64,000 bases of DNA from Anagrus nilaparvatae (taxonomy: Eukaryota; Arthropoda; Insecta; Hymenoptera; Mymaridae). The notes beneath the pieces were generated by a model, which saw only the letters and a list, made by a program, of their open reading frames with translations, did no database searches and was not told the origin of the DNA. The translations under genes were made by a program, and so were the position numbers. The DNA lies in assembly GCA_022575985.1 (NCBI GenBank), contig JAKSXM010000014.1:11160001-11224000 (forward strand), given 5' to 3'. Below, in pieces: positions 52,429-63,369 of this stretch (the stretch's first letter is position 1; the number at the start of each line of letters is the position of its first letter).

Positions 52429-52879
52429 TTATTATATCCTACTTCCTTAAGTTACGTTAGTGTAAGGCTTGACGTATTGTTTTTTATTATAATTTACTGC
52501 CTTAGGTTACGCTAGCGTAAGGCTTGACGTGTCGTTATTTTATTATAGCCTACTTCCTTAGGTTACGCCCGTGTAAGGTTAAACGTGTTTTTTTTTCTTA
52601 GTATAGCCTACTTCCTTAGGTTATCTTAGTGTAAGGCTTGTCGTGTCGTTTTTTTATATTGTGAGTGATTGGTCCATATCTTTTTAAACTGGAAAATCCC
52701 AAGGAAACTGATAGAAGTTACCAAAAGTTGCCTATTGTGGATAAATGCAATATTTTATGATATAATATTTAATAAAAATCCCCAAAAAACTGCTAACTTA
52801 TATATATGTTTATAATTTTTATTTATATTTCAAAGTATAAGTTTTTAAATTAATAAAATTTCAGTGGAAAAATCATTAA

Positions 52880-54110
52880 AAAAACATTTTTACAAATGTC
52901 AAATTTTCACCGATTTGATTTTCTCTATCATGTATTTAAAATATTTTGTCTGTCATGTACTAAAAATTTCGCAAAACGTGAGTATCGAAGACTAAAACTT
53001 TCAGTCTAAAAATTATGAAAAAATCATATTATCGACTTCTTTTTAGTAATAAATTGCTCTGGAGAAATAAAAAGATTTTTCTAGATTTAGAAACATTAAA
53101 ATAACATGTTTACGAACGTGAATCTTTCATCGGAACTGCTTTACTAGAAACTAGAAATTTCGCATAAACTAAATACCAAAGATAGAAAATTTGAATCGAA
53201 AAATTATGAAAAATTTATTTCAGCGAGCTTTTTTCATCAAGAAATCGCGTCCGTTAAATAATTAAATTTTGATAAATTTAGAATGCAAAAAAACATAAAA
53301 AGAATATTTTTACGAACGTAAATCTTTCATTGTTACTGCTTTAATAGATACTAAAAATTTTGCAAAAAGTGAATACCAAAGACAGAAAATTTGAATCGAA
53401 AAATTATGAAAAATTAATTTCAGCGAGCTCTTTTCATCAAGAAATCGCGTCCGTTAAATGAATAAATTTTGGTAAATTTGGAATGCAAAAAAACATAAAA
53501 AAAATATTTTTACGAACGTGAATTTTTCACCGGAACTGCTTTAATAGATACTAAATTTTGCAATAAAAATTTTGCAAATTTGAATCGAAAAATTATGAAA
53601 AATTAATTTCAGCGAGCTGTTTTCATCAAGAAATCGCGTCCGTTAAATGAATAAATTTTGGTAAATTTAGAATGCAAAAAAACATTAAAAAAATATTTTT
53701 ACGAACGTGAATTTTTCATCGGAACTGCTTTAATATATACTAAATTTTGCAATAAAAATTTTGCAAATTTGAATAAAAAAATTATGAAAAATTAATTTTA
53801 GCGAGCTCTTTTCATCCAGAAATCGCGTCCGTTAAATGAATAATTTTGGTAAATTTGGAATGCAAAAAAACATAAAAAAAATATTTTTACGAACGTGAAT
53901 CTTTCATCGGAACTGCTTTAATAGATACTAAATTTTGCAATAAAAATTTTGCAAATTTGAATCGAAAAATTATGAAAAATTAATTTCAGCGAGCTCTTTT
54001 CATCAAGAAATCGCGTCCGTTAAATGAATAATTTTTGGTAAATTTGGAATGCAAAAAAACATTTAAAAAATATTTTTACGAACGTGAATCTTTCACCAAA
54101 ACTGCTTTTT
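52880..54110 (+). repeat. Tandem repeat array, unit about 187 bp
   Basis: GCAAAAAAACATAAAAAAAA, TATTTTTACGAACGTGAAT, CTTTCATCGGAACTGCTTTA, TTTCAGCGAGCTCTTTTCAT and AAATCGCGTCCGTTAAATGA follow in constant order about six times (units begin near 53285, 53485, 53675, 53860 and 54050). Right flank of the compound structure, with the same TTTTTACGAACG motif as the left flank. Confidence 0.75.
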
Positions 54111-54859
54111 ATATTCTTAAAATTTTAACAAAAAAGTTTTCTAATTATTAAAATTTCTATCGCGAAATCATTAAAAAAATATTTTTATTTATTTGAATAT
54201 TTCATCGAAACAAACATATTTTTACTAAAAATTTCTAATTAAAAAGTTTAAATGGATAATAATATAACAGTGAAAAGTTATTGTATTTATATTTAAACGA
54301 TGCTATTTTTATCGTTAATTATATTATAAAAAATTATTTTTTCTATTTCTTTACAAAACTTTTAAAATAATTTTTTGATATTTTTACGACTGTGGTAATA
54401 ATATTTTTTTAATAAATTGTGCGATTAAACAATTTTTTCATATTTTTACGACCTCGTAATGAAGGGCTCTTTTTTTTTTTGAACATCGAAAAAGAGAAAA
54501 AAACGAGGGTAATAAAGCATAAATTCTTGTTTGCTTTAATATTAATTAATTATTTTTTTGAAGTTCGTAGTTTAAATATTTTTTAAATATTTTTTCCTAT
54601 CACCTTACGAGGTAAATTACGAGTGTCATTCGAAAAAAAATATTTAAAAAATATTATTACGATTGATATTACGTACTTTAGAATCGTAAAAGACTCGTAA
54701 ATCTTACCCGGGACGAATATACTTAAAATATTTTAATCTATATTGTCGGGTGTTTTATATATGAAAAAACTCAAAAAGTTTCACGAAATAAGAAAATGGA
54801 TATTGGCTGTCCCAAACATGAAAAACCCAAAAATTCAAAAATTTTGACTTTAAGTCGTT
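54111..54859. other. AT-rich right boundary region of the compound element
   Basis: Contains CTTACCCGGGACGAATATAC near 54698 (see 45949) and at 54740-54830 the direct-repeat partner of 45755-45850. No gene. Confidence 0.4.
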
Positions 54860-55400
54860 TCTCTTTAATGAATGCATTAAATAAAAAACAAAAAACGTGG
54901 TTTTAGAAAAGTGCTTAATAAATACAAAGCAATTTGGTTTTTACATTTTCATACAAACCATTTTAAGTTATCAAGTGGCGAATATGACAACTTTTTGAGT
55001 TTTTAAATTTAAACTTCTTAGCTTCAAACAGTTATAACTCTGAACCGAGAGCTCAAATTAAAAAAAAAAACGTCAAATCGATAGCATTTTTTCCAAGGAT
55101 TAATCTGAACTGAAGTTCGTCTCAAAAGACCTCTTAGATCCTGAGAAAAATCATTTTAGTGAAAAAAAATGAAATTTTTTTATGTTTTCGACCACTAACT
55201 TCTGAGATTGATATATCAAAATCTTTTGAATATTTTTTAAAAATAAAAAAAACGACTGGGGAAATTTCTTTAAAGATTAATTTAAAACAACTTTCATGTA
55301 TTTTCGTCCATACAGCTCTTCATAAATTAGTGCTGAATAATATTAAAAATAATCAATTTTTTCGATTATTTCATTTTAATATATATAGGATTTTATGATT
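54860..55400. repeat. Dispersed repeat, inverse of 34.3-34.8 kb
   Basis: Reverse-complement matches to 34341-34800 include AAGACCTCTTAGATCCTGAG and GCTTCAAACAGTTATAACTC. The open frame at 55159-55398 lies in the repeat and is not taken as a gene. Confidence 0.6.
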
Positions 55401-56701
55401 CAAATGTTTTTTTAAACAATTTTTAAATGAAAAACAAAAATTAATTTCGCGCAGCAATATTTTTTATTTTTAGACATCAACGGATAGTGTGGTATTTAAA
55501 TGTTCAAAGTTACTGTTACATTCTGCCGAGCGTAGCGAGGCCAATCAGCTAGTAAAAGTTTAAAATAATAAGTTTAACATGTTCTAATAACACTTAAGCA
55601 TCAAATAAAACAGTTTTCAAAAAATTTTTAAAAGAATTTTGAAATGAATTACACTTTAACTAAATGCACTATTTTTTCTTTTTTACAGTTTATGCTTATG
55701 GAGTGGAAAAACAGTAGACTTGCGCAAAATTTTTAATTTTTTTTTCATTCCAAAATTTTGTTTGGAACAAACTTAAGTATCAATTGGAGATTCGAGTAAA
55801 AAGGATAATTCTAGATATAAGTAGTTTCACATGATAAAATTAGGTAATACATCCGAAAAGAAAAAAAATGTTACTGTTTTTTTTATTTTTTTATGCAAAA
55901 AATTTTGAGAAAACTATTTTCAAAAAATTAAGTATCGGATTTGACATATTGAGTAAAAACCATATTTTCAGTTATTAGTACTTTCGTGGAAATAAATGAG
56001 GTATTACCTCCAAATTAAAAAAAAAAAAGTACCTACCTCAAGAGTTTTTGGTGAAAAAACTTTTGAAAAAAAAATTAGGTCTCAGTACCACAATGTATCG
56101 GAAATATCACCGCGCCGGTTACATATCTGTGGTAAATAGGAACAACAGCATATCTCACTATATGATGTTTTCGAGTAAAACGACTTTAAAGTTTAGAAAA
56201 ATTATTTTTTTAAATTAGCAAAAAAAGTTATAATTTTATGATTTTTTTTTTTTATTTTTTAGAAAAACGCTTAAATAATATAACCTAAATTTCATTCACA
56301 ATATTTTATTGTTTATTATTGAATAATAAAGATTTTAAAAATTGAAATTAAGTAAAACGGTACTTCTCCAGTGGACATCTGCCGTTTTACTTGAAAATGT
56401 AATAAAATTTTTTTCGCACCTTAGATATAGATATAATAAACGTATTAAAATAAAATATACCTATGATGCTTAATAATGAAGTAATAAATGAGCAATAAAA
56501 ATACCGTTGATTTTTTTATTTTTAACAATAATGTTCAAGAGAAATTTGCGACCTTTCAATTAAAAATTTATTATTATATTCAAAGAAAATCTCAAAAAAA
56601 ATAAAAATTTATAGATTATAAAAAAAAATTTTTTACTTTTTTGATTCTTATTGAAATATTTTTACTAAAATCAGTTTCTTAAGGACTTTTATACAGTCAA
56701 C
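55401..56701. other. Repeat remnants without genes
   Basis: 55510-55550 reads CTGCCGAGCGTAGCGAGGCC then AATCAGCTAGT, like the end of an element family (compare GCCAGCTAGTTGGCAGGG at 42957). 55780-56105 is a copy of the 41.2-43.0 / 32.9-33.3 kb repeat unit. The rest is AT-rich upstream sequence of the pseudogene. Confidence 0.45.
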
Positions 56702-58526
56702 ATGGATTTAATTTTAACTTATCTAAGTGATGATAGTTCTAGTTCAATAGATTTAAATAAAAAAATCGATAATAAGGTAACGATTAAGAACAATTTATTA
56801 ACTGAGAATAAAAATTTCGAAAGTTCACCTGTTACTAGTACTGTTCAAAGTTTTCAAAATATTACTTCTTTTAATCGACCTTTCAAAGACATTACTAATG
56901 AAAGTAATAATTACAACAATGAAAATAATTCAAAAAACGAAAAAAATGAAAATCGCCTTTCTCGAAAAATTAAAAGAAATAGTGGTGAAGAATACTTTAC
57001 TGAAAAAGGCAAAAAAATTCCAGCTCGTACAACGAGATCTTTAAGTGAATGTAGAAATAAATGCTATCAAGCAATAAGTAATGAAGATCGGATTTCTATC
57101 TTTAAAGCATATAGCACAAAAAAAAATTATGCAGAAAAAGTTGCGTATTTAAGTGGGCTAATTGAATTACATAATGTACAACGACATCGTTTAACAAATA
57201 ATTAAAATTATAATTATAAATAATTAAAATTAAACTTATAACCGGTTTGTGTACACACAATCAAAATGCATGGAACATGTTTACTTACATCTGTAATCTT
57301 ACAGCATAGACACACAAAAAACAATACAATTTCCTATTTTTATAATTTGTAATTATCACCTTTACTAAATGTTAAGATTCTAAACCCAAACTATTATGAT
57401 TTCCTAAACGCGTATTATTCAAGGTCCCTAAATCAAAAAAATTTTTTAAGTCCCTAAACCCAAATTATTCTAAGTCCCAAAATTGAAATTATTCCAAGTC
57501 CCATTTGACCCCCTCCCTTAAATGGGACAAATTTGACCACCCCCCTTAAATGGGACATATTTGACCACCCCCCTTAAATGGGACAAATTTGACCCCCCCC
57601 CCTTAAATGGGACAAATTTGACCACCCCCCTTAAATGGGACATATTTTACCACCCCCCTTAAATGGGACAAATTTGACCCCCCCCCCTTAAATGGGACAA
57701 ATTTGACCCCCTCCCTTAAATGGGACAAATTTTACCACCCCCCTTAAATGGGACATATTTGACCACCCCCCTTAAATGGGACATATTTGACCACCCCCCT
57801 TAAATGGGACAAATTTTACCCCCCTCCCCCCCCCCCTTAATATTCAAATTCCGAAGTACCCCCTCCCTATAAACATGTTCCATGTTAATAATTCTGCATC
57901 TAAGACACCGAGAAAATACTCACCTAAATATTTTTTACCTGTTGAATCACGAAAAATTATGGTTTGCAAAAAGTCCTTTTTAGACGCTTTCGGAGAAAAA
58001 GTAGGTATTGTTAGAACAATAATCGAAAAAAAATTTAATAGCAAAGGAATGCCATTTGTAGCAGATTTAAGAGGAAAAGCTATACCACCAAATAAAACTC
58101 CAGAGTCAAAAATAGAGGAGGTTTTACGCCATATACGGAAAATTTCCAGCTTTTGTAAGTCATCACTCTAGAAGACATACGTCTGTAAAATATTTATGTT
58201 CAGGACTTACATTAGCCATAATGTACAGACTTTACTGTAAGGAAACTGAAACACAAGGTGAAAAACCAGCATCTATATTCATTTATAGGAAAGTGTTTAA
58301 AACAACTAAGCTAAAATTCAAGCTACCTCAACTAGATACTTGCCATAAATGTGATGTTTTAGCAGCAAAAATTAAATACGCTATAAATGAAACTGATAAA
58401 AAAGAAGCTGAAATTGAAAGAGATAACCATTTACAGGAAGCTAAAGATGCTTATGATAAAAAAAGTATAGATAAAAAAAATTCTCGTTCCGATAAGAAAT
58501 TTATAGTTTGTATATCTTTTTTATAA
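56702..58526 (+). pseudogene. Broken transposase-like gene (insect zinc-binding DDE-type family), three pieces
   Basis: Piece 1 is 56702-57205 (167 codons from ATG, ending in a stop): an acidic Ser/Asn-rich start, then RKIKRNSGEEYFTEKGKKIP and a Cys-containing CRNKCYQAISNEDR...YAEKVAYLSGLIEL. Piece 2 is about 57895-58155: RKYSPKYFLPVESRKIMVCK, FLDAFGEKVGIVRTIIEKKF, DLRGKAIPPNKT, EEVLRHIRKISSF. Piece 3, in another frame, is about 58150-58526: SHHSRRHTSVKYL, MYRLYCKETE, LPQLDTCHKCDVLAAKIKY. Pieces 1 and 2 are separated by a minisatellite insertion (57336-57890), pieces 2 and 3 by a one-base frame shift near 58153, and the 3' end is cut by a LINE. The order matches proteins I recall as abundant, transposon-borne and uncharacterised in aphids and beetles. 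The catalytic part is missing. Confidence 0.6.
57336..57890 (-). repeat. Minisatellite-cored dispersed element, copy C, with expanded C-rich array
   Basis: Starts TATAATTTGTAATTATCACC and ends TATAAACATGTTCCATGTTA, like copies A and B. From 57505 to 57840 its core is a regular array of 28-30 bp units CCCCCCTTAAATGGGACAAA / TTTGACCA (about 11 to 12), much more homogeneous than in the other copies. Inserted inside the transposase-like pseudogene. Confidence 0.8.
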
Positions 58527-58630
58527 TCAGAGATAAGAGATTATTTACAGTAAAATTTACTTTAGAATAATTTTTTTTCTAATTTCTTTTTGTATTTTTT
58601 TTTTGTTTTTTTTGTTTTTTTTTTTTTTTG

Positions 58631-58654
58631 GGCCCCTTCAGAGAAGGGGCCTTT
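58631..58654 (-). terminator. Terminal hairpin of the LINE 3' UTR
   Basis: GGCCCCTTCTCTGAAGGGGCC on the minus strand forms a 9-10 bp GC stem immediately before the A-tail. A conserved 3' hairpin may serve as the RT recognition site for target-primed reverse transcription. This is inferred from position. Confidence 0.6.
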
Positions 58655-59054
58655 TTCGTAGGACGAGGAGAATGCTTTTACGCATGCCATACACCGCGTA
58701 CTGTATGGATATGTGGGACTCAACCTCAAATTTATGGTTGCCCAGATACTCAGTATAACTGAGGAGGAATTACAATACCCACTAAACTCCCCACCCTCCT
58801 GCATTTATGACAATATCATAGAATCCGGACCGGGACTCCCTGTTTAGGTATTACTTCGGTCCGGAAAAAAAGCAGCCAAGGCATTTCTTCGCCATACCCT
58901 GTCAATAAAGGAGGAGAGTTTCCTACGAGAGGAAACCTTCCTCCTTTTTTCTAATCAGTGTCACCCGTACGTACCCTGCCACACTGTACCAGTTTGCGGC
59001 ACTGCGCAGCATTGCCGGGACGACTCCTTCTGGCCTCCATTCGTCGAAGGGCGG

Positions 59055-60821
59055 TCACCCCTCAGCGAAGTGAGGGCACCCAAAAAAGGTGTGCTCAGTG
59101 GTATCCGGCTCGCCCGGGCAACGCAAGCATGACGGAGATGCCACCTTGCGCCACTTGAAAAGCATGTCGCGGAAATAACCGTGACCAGTTCGAAACTGTG
59201 TGAGGTAGAAATCTACCTCACCATGATCACGATTCATCCACCTTTCCAAGTCGATGATGAGGCGGTGCGTCCAACGTCCCCTCGGGTCGTTATTCCACCT
59301 ACGCTGCCAACATTCCATTGTGTGAAAGCGAGCGCGAACGAAAGCTACGTCACGCTCTTCTCCCTCACGTTTATAGATCGCCTGCCTTTCCAAGGCAAGC
59401 AGATCGATGGGAATCACCCGAGCCACTACTTGGATCGCCGGCTCTGATACAGTCTTGTACGAGCAAGCGATTCGAAGTGCCCCCTGCCTCTGTACTGCCT
59501 TTAGTTTCTTGCAGTACTTTTTTATGCGGACGTTGTCCGCCCACACCTCTGCACCGTAGAGCAAGATGGAGTTTACTGTTGTCATCAACAGCCTCCTCTT
59601 CCCTGATATGGGACCGCCGATGTTTGTCATCAGCCACGAGAGGGACTTTGTCACCCGGCCAGCTTTTTCACAGGCCTGCTGGAATTGTCTATTGTAGGTC
59701 AACTTGTTATCCAAGAAGACCCCCAAATATTTGACCGATGGTTTGGTCTGGATCATAAGGGGATTTCCTCCGTCGTCAAAGCTGACGCCGAATATGGTGC
59801 CAACCCTTCTCCGGGTCAGAAGGACAATCTCCGTTTTCGGGACTGCCAGTATGAGTCCGTGATCCGACATCCAGCTATTGATAAGGCGCATTTCCTCATT
59901 CAGGGTATTCTGCTGGTCCTCTGTCTCTCGAGCTGTTATAGTTAGAGCGACATCATCCGCGTATCCGATCATGGAGCATCCATCCGGAAGCTCGATCCTC
60001 AGCAAGCCGTCGTAAAAGGCATTCCACAGATCAGGGCCAAGAACTGAGCCCTGCGCTATGCCTGCGCTTAATACTTTACCTCTTTTGCCATCGAGCGTGT
60101 CCCAGCACAGGTATCGGTCCCGGAGATAATCTCTAAGTATGTTTCTCAGATAATCCGGAACGCTGAATACCTGCTCGAGGGAGTGCAGCATATCGTCCCA
60201 CTTAACCGAGTTGAATGCGTTTTTCACATCCAACGTGACAAGCAGGACGTCCGGTTTAATTTCCGGCCGCACTCGTCTAGCCCTCATAACCACATTCACG
60301 ACCTGCTCGATGGCACCGATTGTGGAACGCCCCTCACGAAAACCGTGTTGGTCGTCGCTGAGGTCACCCGCTTCCCTAATTGCCCGCCGCAATCTTCCTC
60401 TGACCATGCTCTCCATCACCTTGCAAATGGTATTTAACATATACAATGTTCTGTAAGATGATGGAGATCCCGGTTCACCCTTTCCCTTGCTTATCAGAGC
60501 CAGGTGGGCAACTTTCCAGTCTCTCGGAAAGACACCTGCCACAAGGCACGCATTAAACATGCCAAGGAGGAGGCCAGGGATTACCTTTGCAGCCGCCTTA
60601 AGGGCTTCCGCAGGTATTCCGTCTGGTCCTGGCGCTTTCCCATTTTTCATTGACCTAATTGCCTGAAGCATCTCCGCCTCGTTAAATAACGGAACTTGCT
60701 CCCTCGGGACATCCAAAGCTGGGTGTTGTTGGTTTGGGTGATCCGGAAAGAGAGCGTCCACTATTCTTTTGGCCGCTGCTTCATCCATCGTGTTGTCAGA
60801 CCCGGACTTAAGTTTGCTCAT
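59055..60821 (-). pseudogene. LINE ORF2 reverse transcriptase domain and C-terminal zinc knuckle
   Basis: 588 residues from an internal ATG; the same frame is open upstream to a TGA near 61042, so this Met is not the true start. RT motifs in order: GKAPGPDGIP (61-70), SSYRTLYMLNT (121-131, usually YRPL), DQHGFREGRST (157-167), TLDVKNAFNSV (196-206, catalytic Asp 198), GIAQGSVLGP (254-263) and the catalytic YADD (287-290), then SVKYLGVFLD (around 373). The C-terminus has GRWTHRLIIDL and C-x2-C-H-C zinc ligands near 561-581. It ends at a TGA at 59055-59057 where the related copy at 8.3 kb has a sense codon; the C-terminal reading continues in the same frame beyond it. Upstream endonuclease and ORF1 are separate pieces. 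Confidence 0.8.
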
Positions 60822-61230
60822 GACAACCTTATATCCCAGGCCCCACGGATCGCTGTTGATATCATCTCTTAGCGACCGAAGACAGCGTGCCTTGCTGAGG
60901 CGGATGGCTTTCGCCAGCCTATGCTTGGCTTCCTTGTATTCTTCAGACCGCGTAGCCAGCTCTGGGCGGCCATGCGCTCTCTGCCGTCTTCTGCGTGCCC
61001 CGTGACAGACCCGCCTAAGCTCTGCAATTTCTTCATTCCATCAGTGCATGCTTCTTTTCCACTTCCAGGGCCGCTTGCGCGGCATAGAGGCATCACAAGC
61101 TCCCCTCAGAAGAGCAGTTACCCTCTTGACAAGAGTGTGGTTGGTCCTCCATGCCAGGCTGGGATAGAAGACGACTCTTCACGAAGATATTCCACAAATC
61201 TGTCCTCGTCCATCTTTGACACATTCCAGC

Positions 61231-61626
61231 CTAGTGGCGCTTTTTGTACGGTGGCCGATTAACGACCCTATCACGTACTTGGAAGGTGATGTAATTATGA
61301 TCGCTGCCATTGGCTTCGTCTATCACCCTCCAACCGCCCACTCTTGCTGCCAAACCGGCCGAGGCAAAAGTGACGTCAGGAATCGACAAACCAAAGCCTG
61401 GCCTTACGTAGGTTGAATTGTTCCCAGAGTTCATGACCACCAGATCGGTTCTAGCAGCCATCGCTAGGATCAACGTTCCCCTACGGTTCGTGGTTGGCAT
61501 TCCCCATTCCACGGCCCTGGCATTTAAGTCCCCGGCAAATATTATATTGCCAGAGACTTCTCTTATCGTTTCCTCCAACGAGGCCAGCTTTGCGGTGAAC
61601 ATCCCAATAGTGTCATTCGGTGACAA
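61231..61626 (-). pseudogene. LINE ORF2 APE-type endonuclease fragment
   Basis: 131 residues containing the endonuclease landmarks GDLNARAVEWG (catalytic Asp/Asn), SIPDVTFAS and GSDHNYITF (catalytic Asp/His). The N-terminal third of the domain is in another frame or lost. After the stop at 61231 the coding resumes in a different frame toward the RT domain, through a shift near 61225 and another near 61145. The endonuclease would nick the genomic target. R1-clade members may be site-specific, but no rDNA target is seen here. Confidence 0.7.
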
Positions 61627-61888
61627 ATAACAACTAATGAAGGTTGTATCACCACACTTTGCCTAGACGTGGCAGTTGCCTTTTCCATGTCAGGACATAG
61701 ACGTCTGAGCACGACCTCGTAGCCATATAGCGCACTTGCCTGTGTCATCGGTAAACCAGAATTGCCGGTTCCGGTTGCGAAACGGCTCGGATAGCAAGAC
61801 GACGCTGGAGTCTGCTCGCCCACGAGCTGATCAAGCAAAAGGTCGGCAAGAATGGTCCCGTTCATATTTCCTTGTAGGACTCCGAACA

Positions 61889-62323
61889 TTACCGATGACA
61901 CTTTATCTTCCTTGCCGTAAGTGCCTCCCGATAACACTTACATGCTCCGCATCCTGGAAGGTGGTCGGTCTTGGCCTCGTCGGTTCTTTCCCTGCAGAGG
62001 AAGCATTCTGCTTTCTCCACAGGGCATTCTCCTGACTTGTGACCTCGAACGCCACATTTAAAACACGCTGACTTTCGGTCCGTGCCCTTACATGACCACT
62101 GGTTGTGTCCGAAACCAAGACACTTGAAGCACCGTAGAACCTCGGCTCTTAAGCGCACTTGCCAGTTAGACCAGCAATTATTCAGCCGGCCCTTATTGGT
62201 TAATTTTAGTGCGGCGGCCTCTGGCAGCTCTACGACCGCCATATCCGCTTTAGTGCCCTTAGCCTTGAAGATGTTGACTTTAATGTCATCATCGTTCTGC
62301 AGCTTGGTTGCCTCCTTTACCAC
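61889..62323 (-). pseudogene. LINE ORF1 C-terminal part with CCHC zinc knuckles
   Basis: 144 residues. Three zinc-knuckle motifs in a row: CFKCLGFGHNQWSC, CFKCGVRGHKSGEC and a third C-x2-C...H-x4-C (CFLCRERTDEAKTDHLPGC). This triple arrangement is typical of R1-clade ORF1 proteins, which bind RNA. The upstream part (IKVNIFKAKGTKADMAVVEL) is the preceding RRM-like/NABP region. The ORF is 5'-truncated at about 62335. Confidence 0.75.
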
Positions 62324-62335
62324 CTGCCCGGGTAA

Positions 62336-63127
62336 AAATGGACCTTTGAAAGAGTATGTTAAGAGTATTCCCGTACAATGATCGAGGCTCGAAAAATTTA
62401 AGAATTTCGCTCGAAAAAGTATTTTTTTAATATTCCCTGGAACAATTGATCAAAGATACGATGATAGTTTACATATAAAAATAATATTTTTTCTTACTTC
62501 ATCGTAGTAAAAAGAAAAGGAGAAAGAATATTTTTAAAGTAGTCTTTTAAACATTGATAAATGGCATCGTTCTAATATGGAAAAAGTATTTTTTCTTATA
62601 TATTTGCCCTCGATTAATTTTATTTATTCATAGCTTGACGTAAAAAAAGTGTTGAAAAATATCAAAAGAATACTTTTTCAATCCTTGTTTTTTTGTACCG
62701 TCTGAACATTGGAAAAATAATTTATTTGTTAGTTAAGTTATAAAACAAGCTGCTAATGAATATTAAAAACATACTTCTTCGATGCTTGAATTTCAGCATG
62801 TAAGAGCAATAAAAAAATATTTTTTCTTATTCTCTATATTTTGATTGATCTTAAAGTTAAGCTGCGTATCTATATTTAAAAAGTACTTATTCGGAGGTTG
62901 TATAATCATCATTACTATATGATTTTATTTAATAAAAAACAGCGTGCCGATGATTAAACAGCTACGGAAAAGTATTGTTATAATAATGTAAACGTTATAA
63001 AAATATTTGTTTAATAAGTAAAAAATATTTTAAAAAAATTAATTTATATTATTATAGTCACTACATAATAATATATTAAATATATTATAATTATACTTTT
63101 TTTTTTATTTTTTTTTTTTTTTAATTA
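62336..63127. other. AT-rich sequence with AAGTATTTTTTC-type repeats
   Basis: AAAAAGTATTTTTTCTTATA-like segments recur near 62415, 62585, 62680 and 62815, probably a degenerate outlier of the tandem repeat at 63.37 kb (GAATACTCTTTCGA). No gene. Confidence 0.4.
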
Positions 63128-63200
63128 TTTGATGAGGATTTGAACCGGGATCTTCCACTTGACAGGCCGACACTTAATCCACTGCTCCGTTATGACTGCA
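63128..63200 (-). tRNA. tRNA-Asp-like retropseudogene or short SINE
   Basis: On the minus strand: an A-box-like CGGAGCAGTGGATTAAG, an anticodon region GGCCTGTCAAGTGGA (GTC, Asp-like) and a B-box GGTTCAAATCC, followed at the 3' side by AATAATTAAAAAA and a long A-rich run (63095-63122 on plus as T). The acceptor stem is poor. An A-tail after a tRNA-like body points to retroposition. Confidence 0.45.
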
Positions 63201-63369
63201 TACAAAAGAATAAAAATTTGTTATATAAAAGAGCAAAAGTTATATATGGACTTATAAATTTTTTGATTTAGGCCAAAAATCAGAGCAGTAAAACTATCTT
63301 AACAGCATTTATACCGAGCAAACAATAAACATAGTTAAAACATTCAGTGAATATTTTATCAGATCGGCA
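63201..63369. other. Unremarkable AT-rich sequence
   Basis: No supported feature. Confidence 0.4.

Larger units (their letters stand above)
50530..52655 (-). repeat. 55-bp tandem array, right (inverted) part
   Basis: About 29 units by length (about 2.1 kb less two inserted MITEs), reading GGCTTGACGTGTCG...TTTACTGCC...TTAGGTTACGCTAGTGTA, the reverse complement of the left array. Units differ by a few bases; local higher-order duplication is visible at 50935-51010. MITEs interrupt it at 51883-52015 and 52072-52428. Confidence 0.85.
48155..52745. mobile_element. 4.6 kb foldback element built of head-to-head 55-bp tandem arrays
   Basis: The ends are inverted and homologous: CTCAATAGGAAACTTTTGGC and GATCAATCACTCACAATA on the left, with reverse complements on the right (TTGTGAGTGATTGGTCC near 52657 and GTTACCAAAAGTTGCCTATT near 52710). 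Inside, a 55-bp unit is arrayed in one orientation on the left and the opposite orientation on the right, with a spacer of about 120 bases near 50415-50535. This is the architecture of Drosophila-type foldback elements. No transposase is present. Several other elements have inserted into the arrays. Confidence 0.75.
58562..62335 (-). mobile_element. 5'-truncated, inactivated R1-clade LINE
   Basis: From its 3' end (low coordinates): an A-rich tail (T-rich on plus, 58562-58631), a terminal hairpin, a 3' UTR to about 58900, ORF2 with RT and an upstream APE-type endonuclease, and the end of ORF1 with three CCHC-type knuckles. GC-rich compared with the surroundings. It is truncated in ORF1 near 62335 and broken by at least three in-frame stops (near 61042, 59055 and 58940) and two frame shifts (near 61225 and 61145). 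It terminates the transposase-like pseudogene at 58526. Confidence 0.85.

Noticed and set aside
48299..52655. CRISPR-like array
   Set aside because: Units of 55 bp are contiguous without unique spacers, occur in both orientations, and the window is eukaryotic.
57505..57840. Telomere-like repeat
   Set aside because: The 28-30 bp C-rich unit is inside a dispersed element with defined ends and does not resemble insect TTAGG repeats.
58150..58160. Intron starting GTAAGT in the transposase-like pseudogene
   Set aside because: Coding sequence of the same family continues directly after it in the next frame, so a one-base frame shift explains it better than splicing.
58562..62335. Site-specific R1 insertion in 28S rRNA
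   Set aside because: The flanks are AT-rich pseudogene and repeat DNA with no rRNA sequence; only the clade assignment is kept.
59181..62381. Several plus-strand open frames of 70-140 codons
   Set aside because: All are antisense to the GC-rich LINE ORFs and lack protein motifs.
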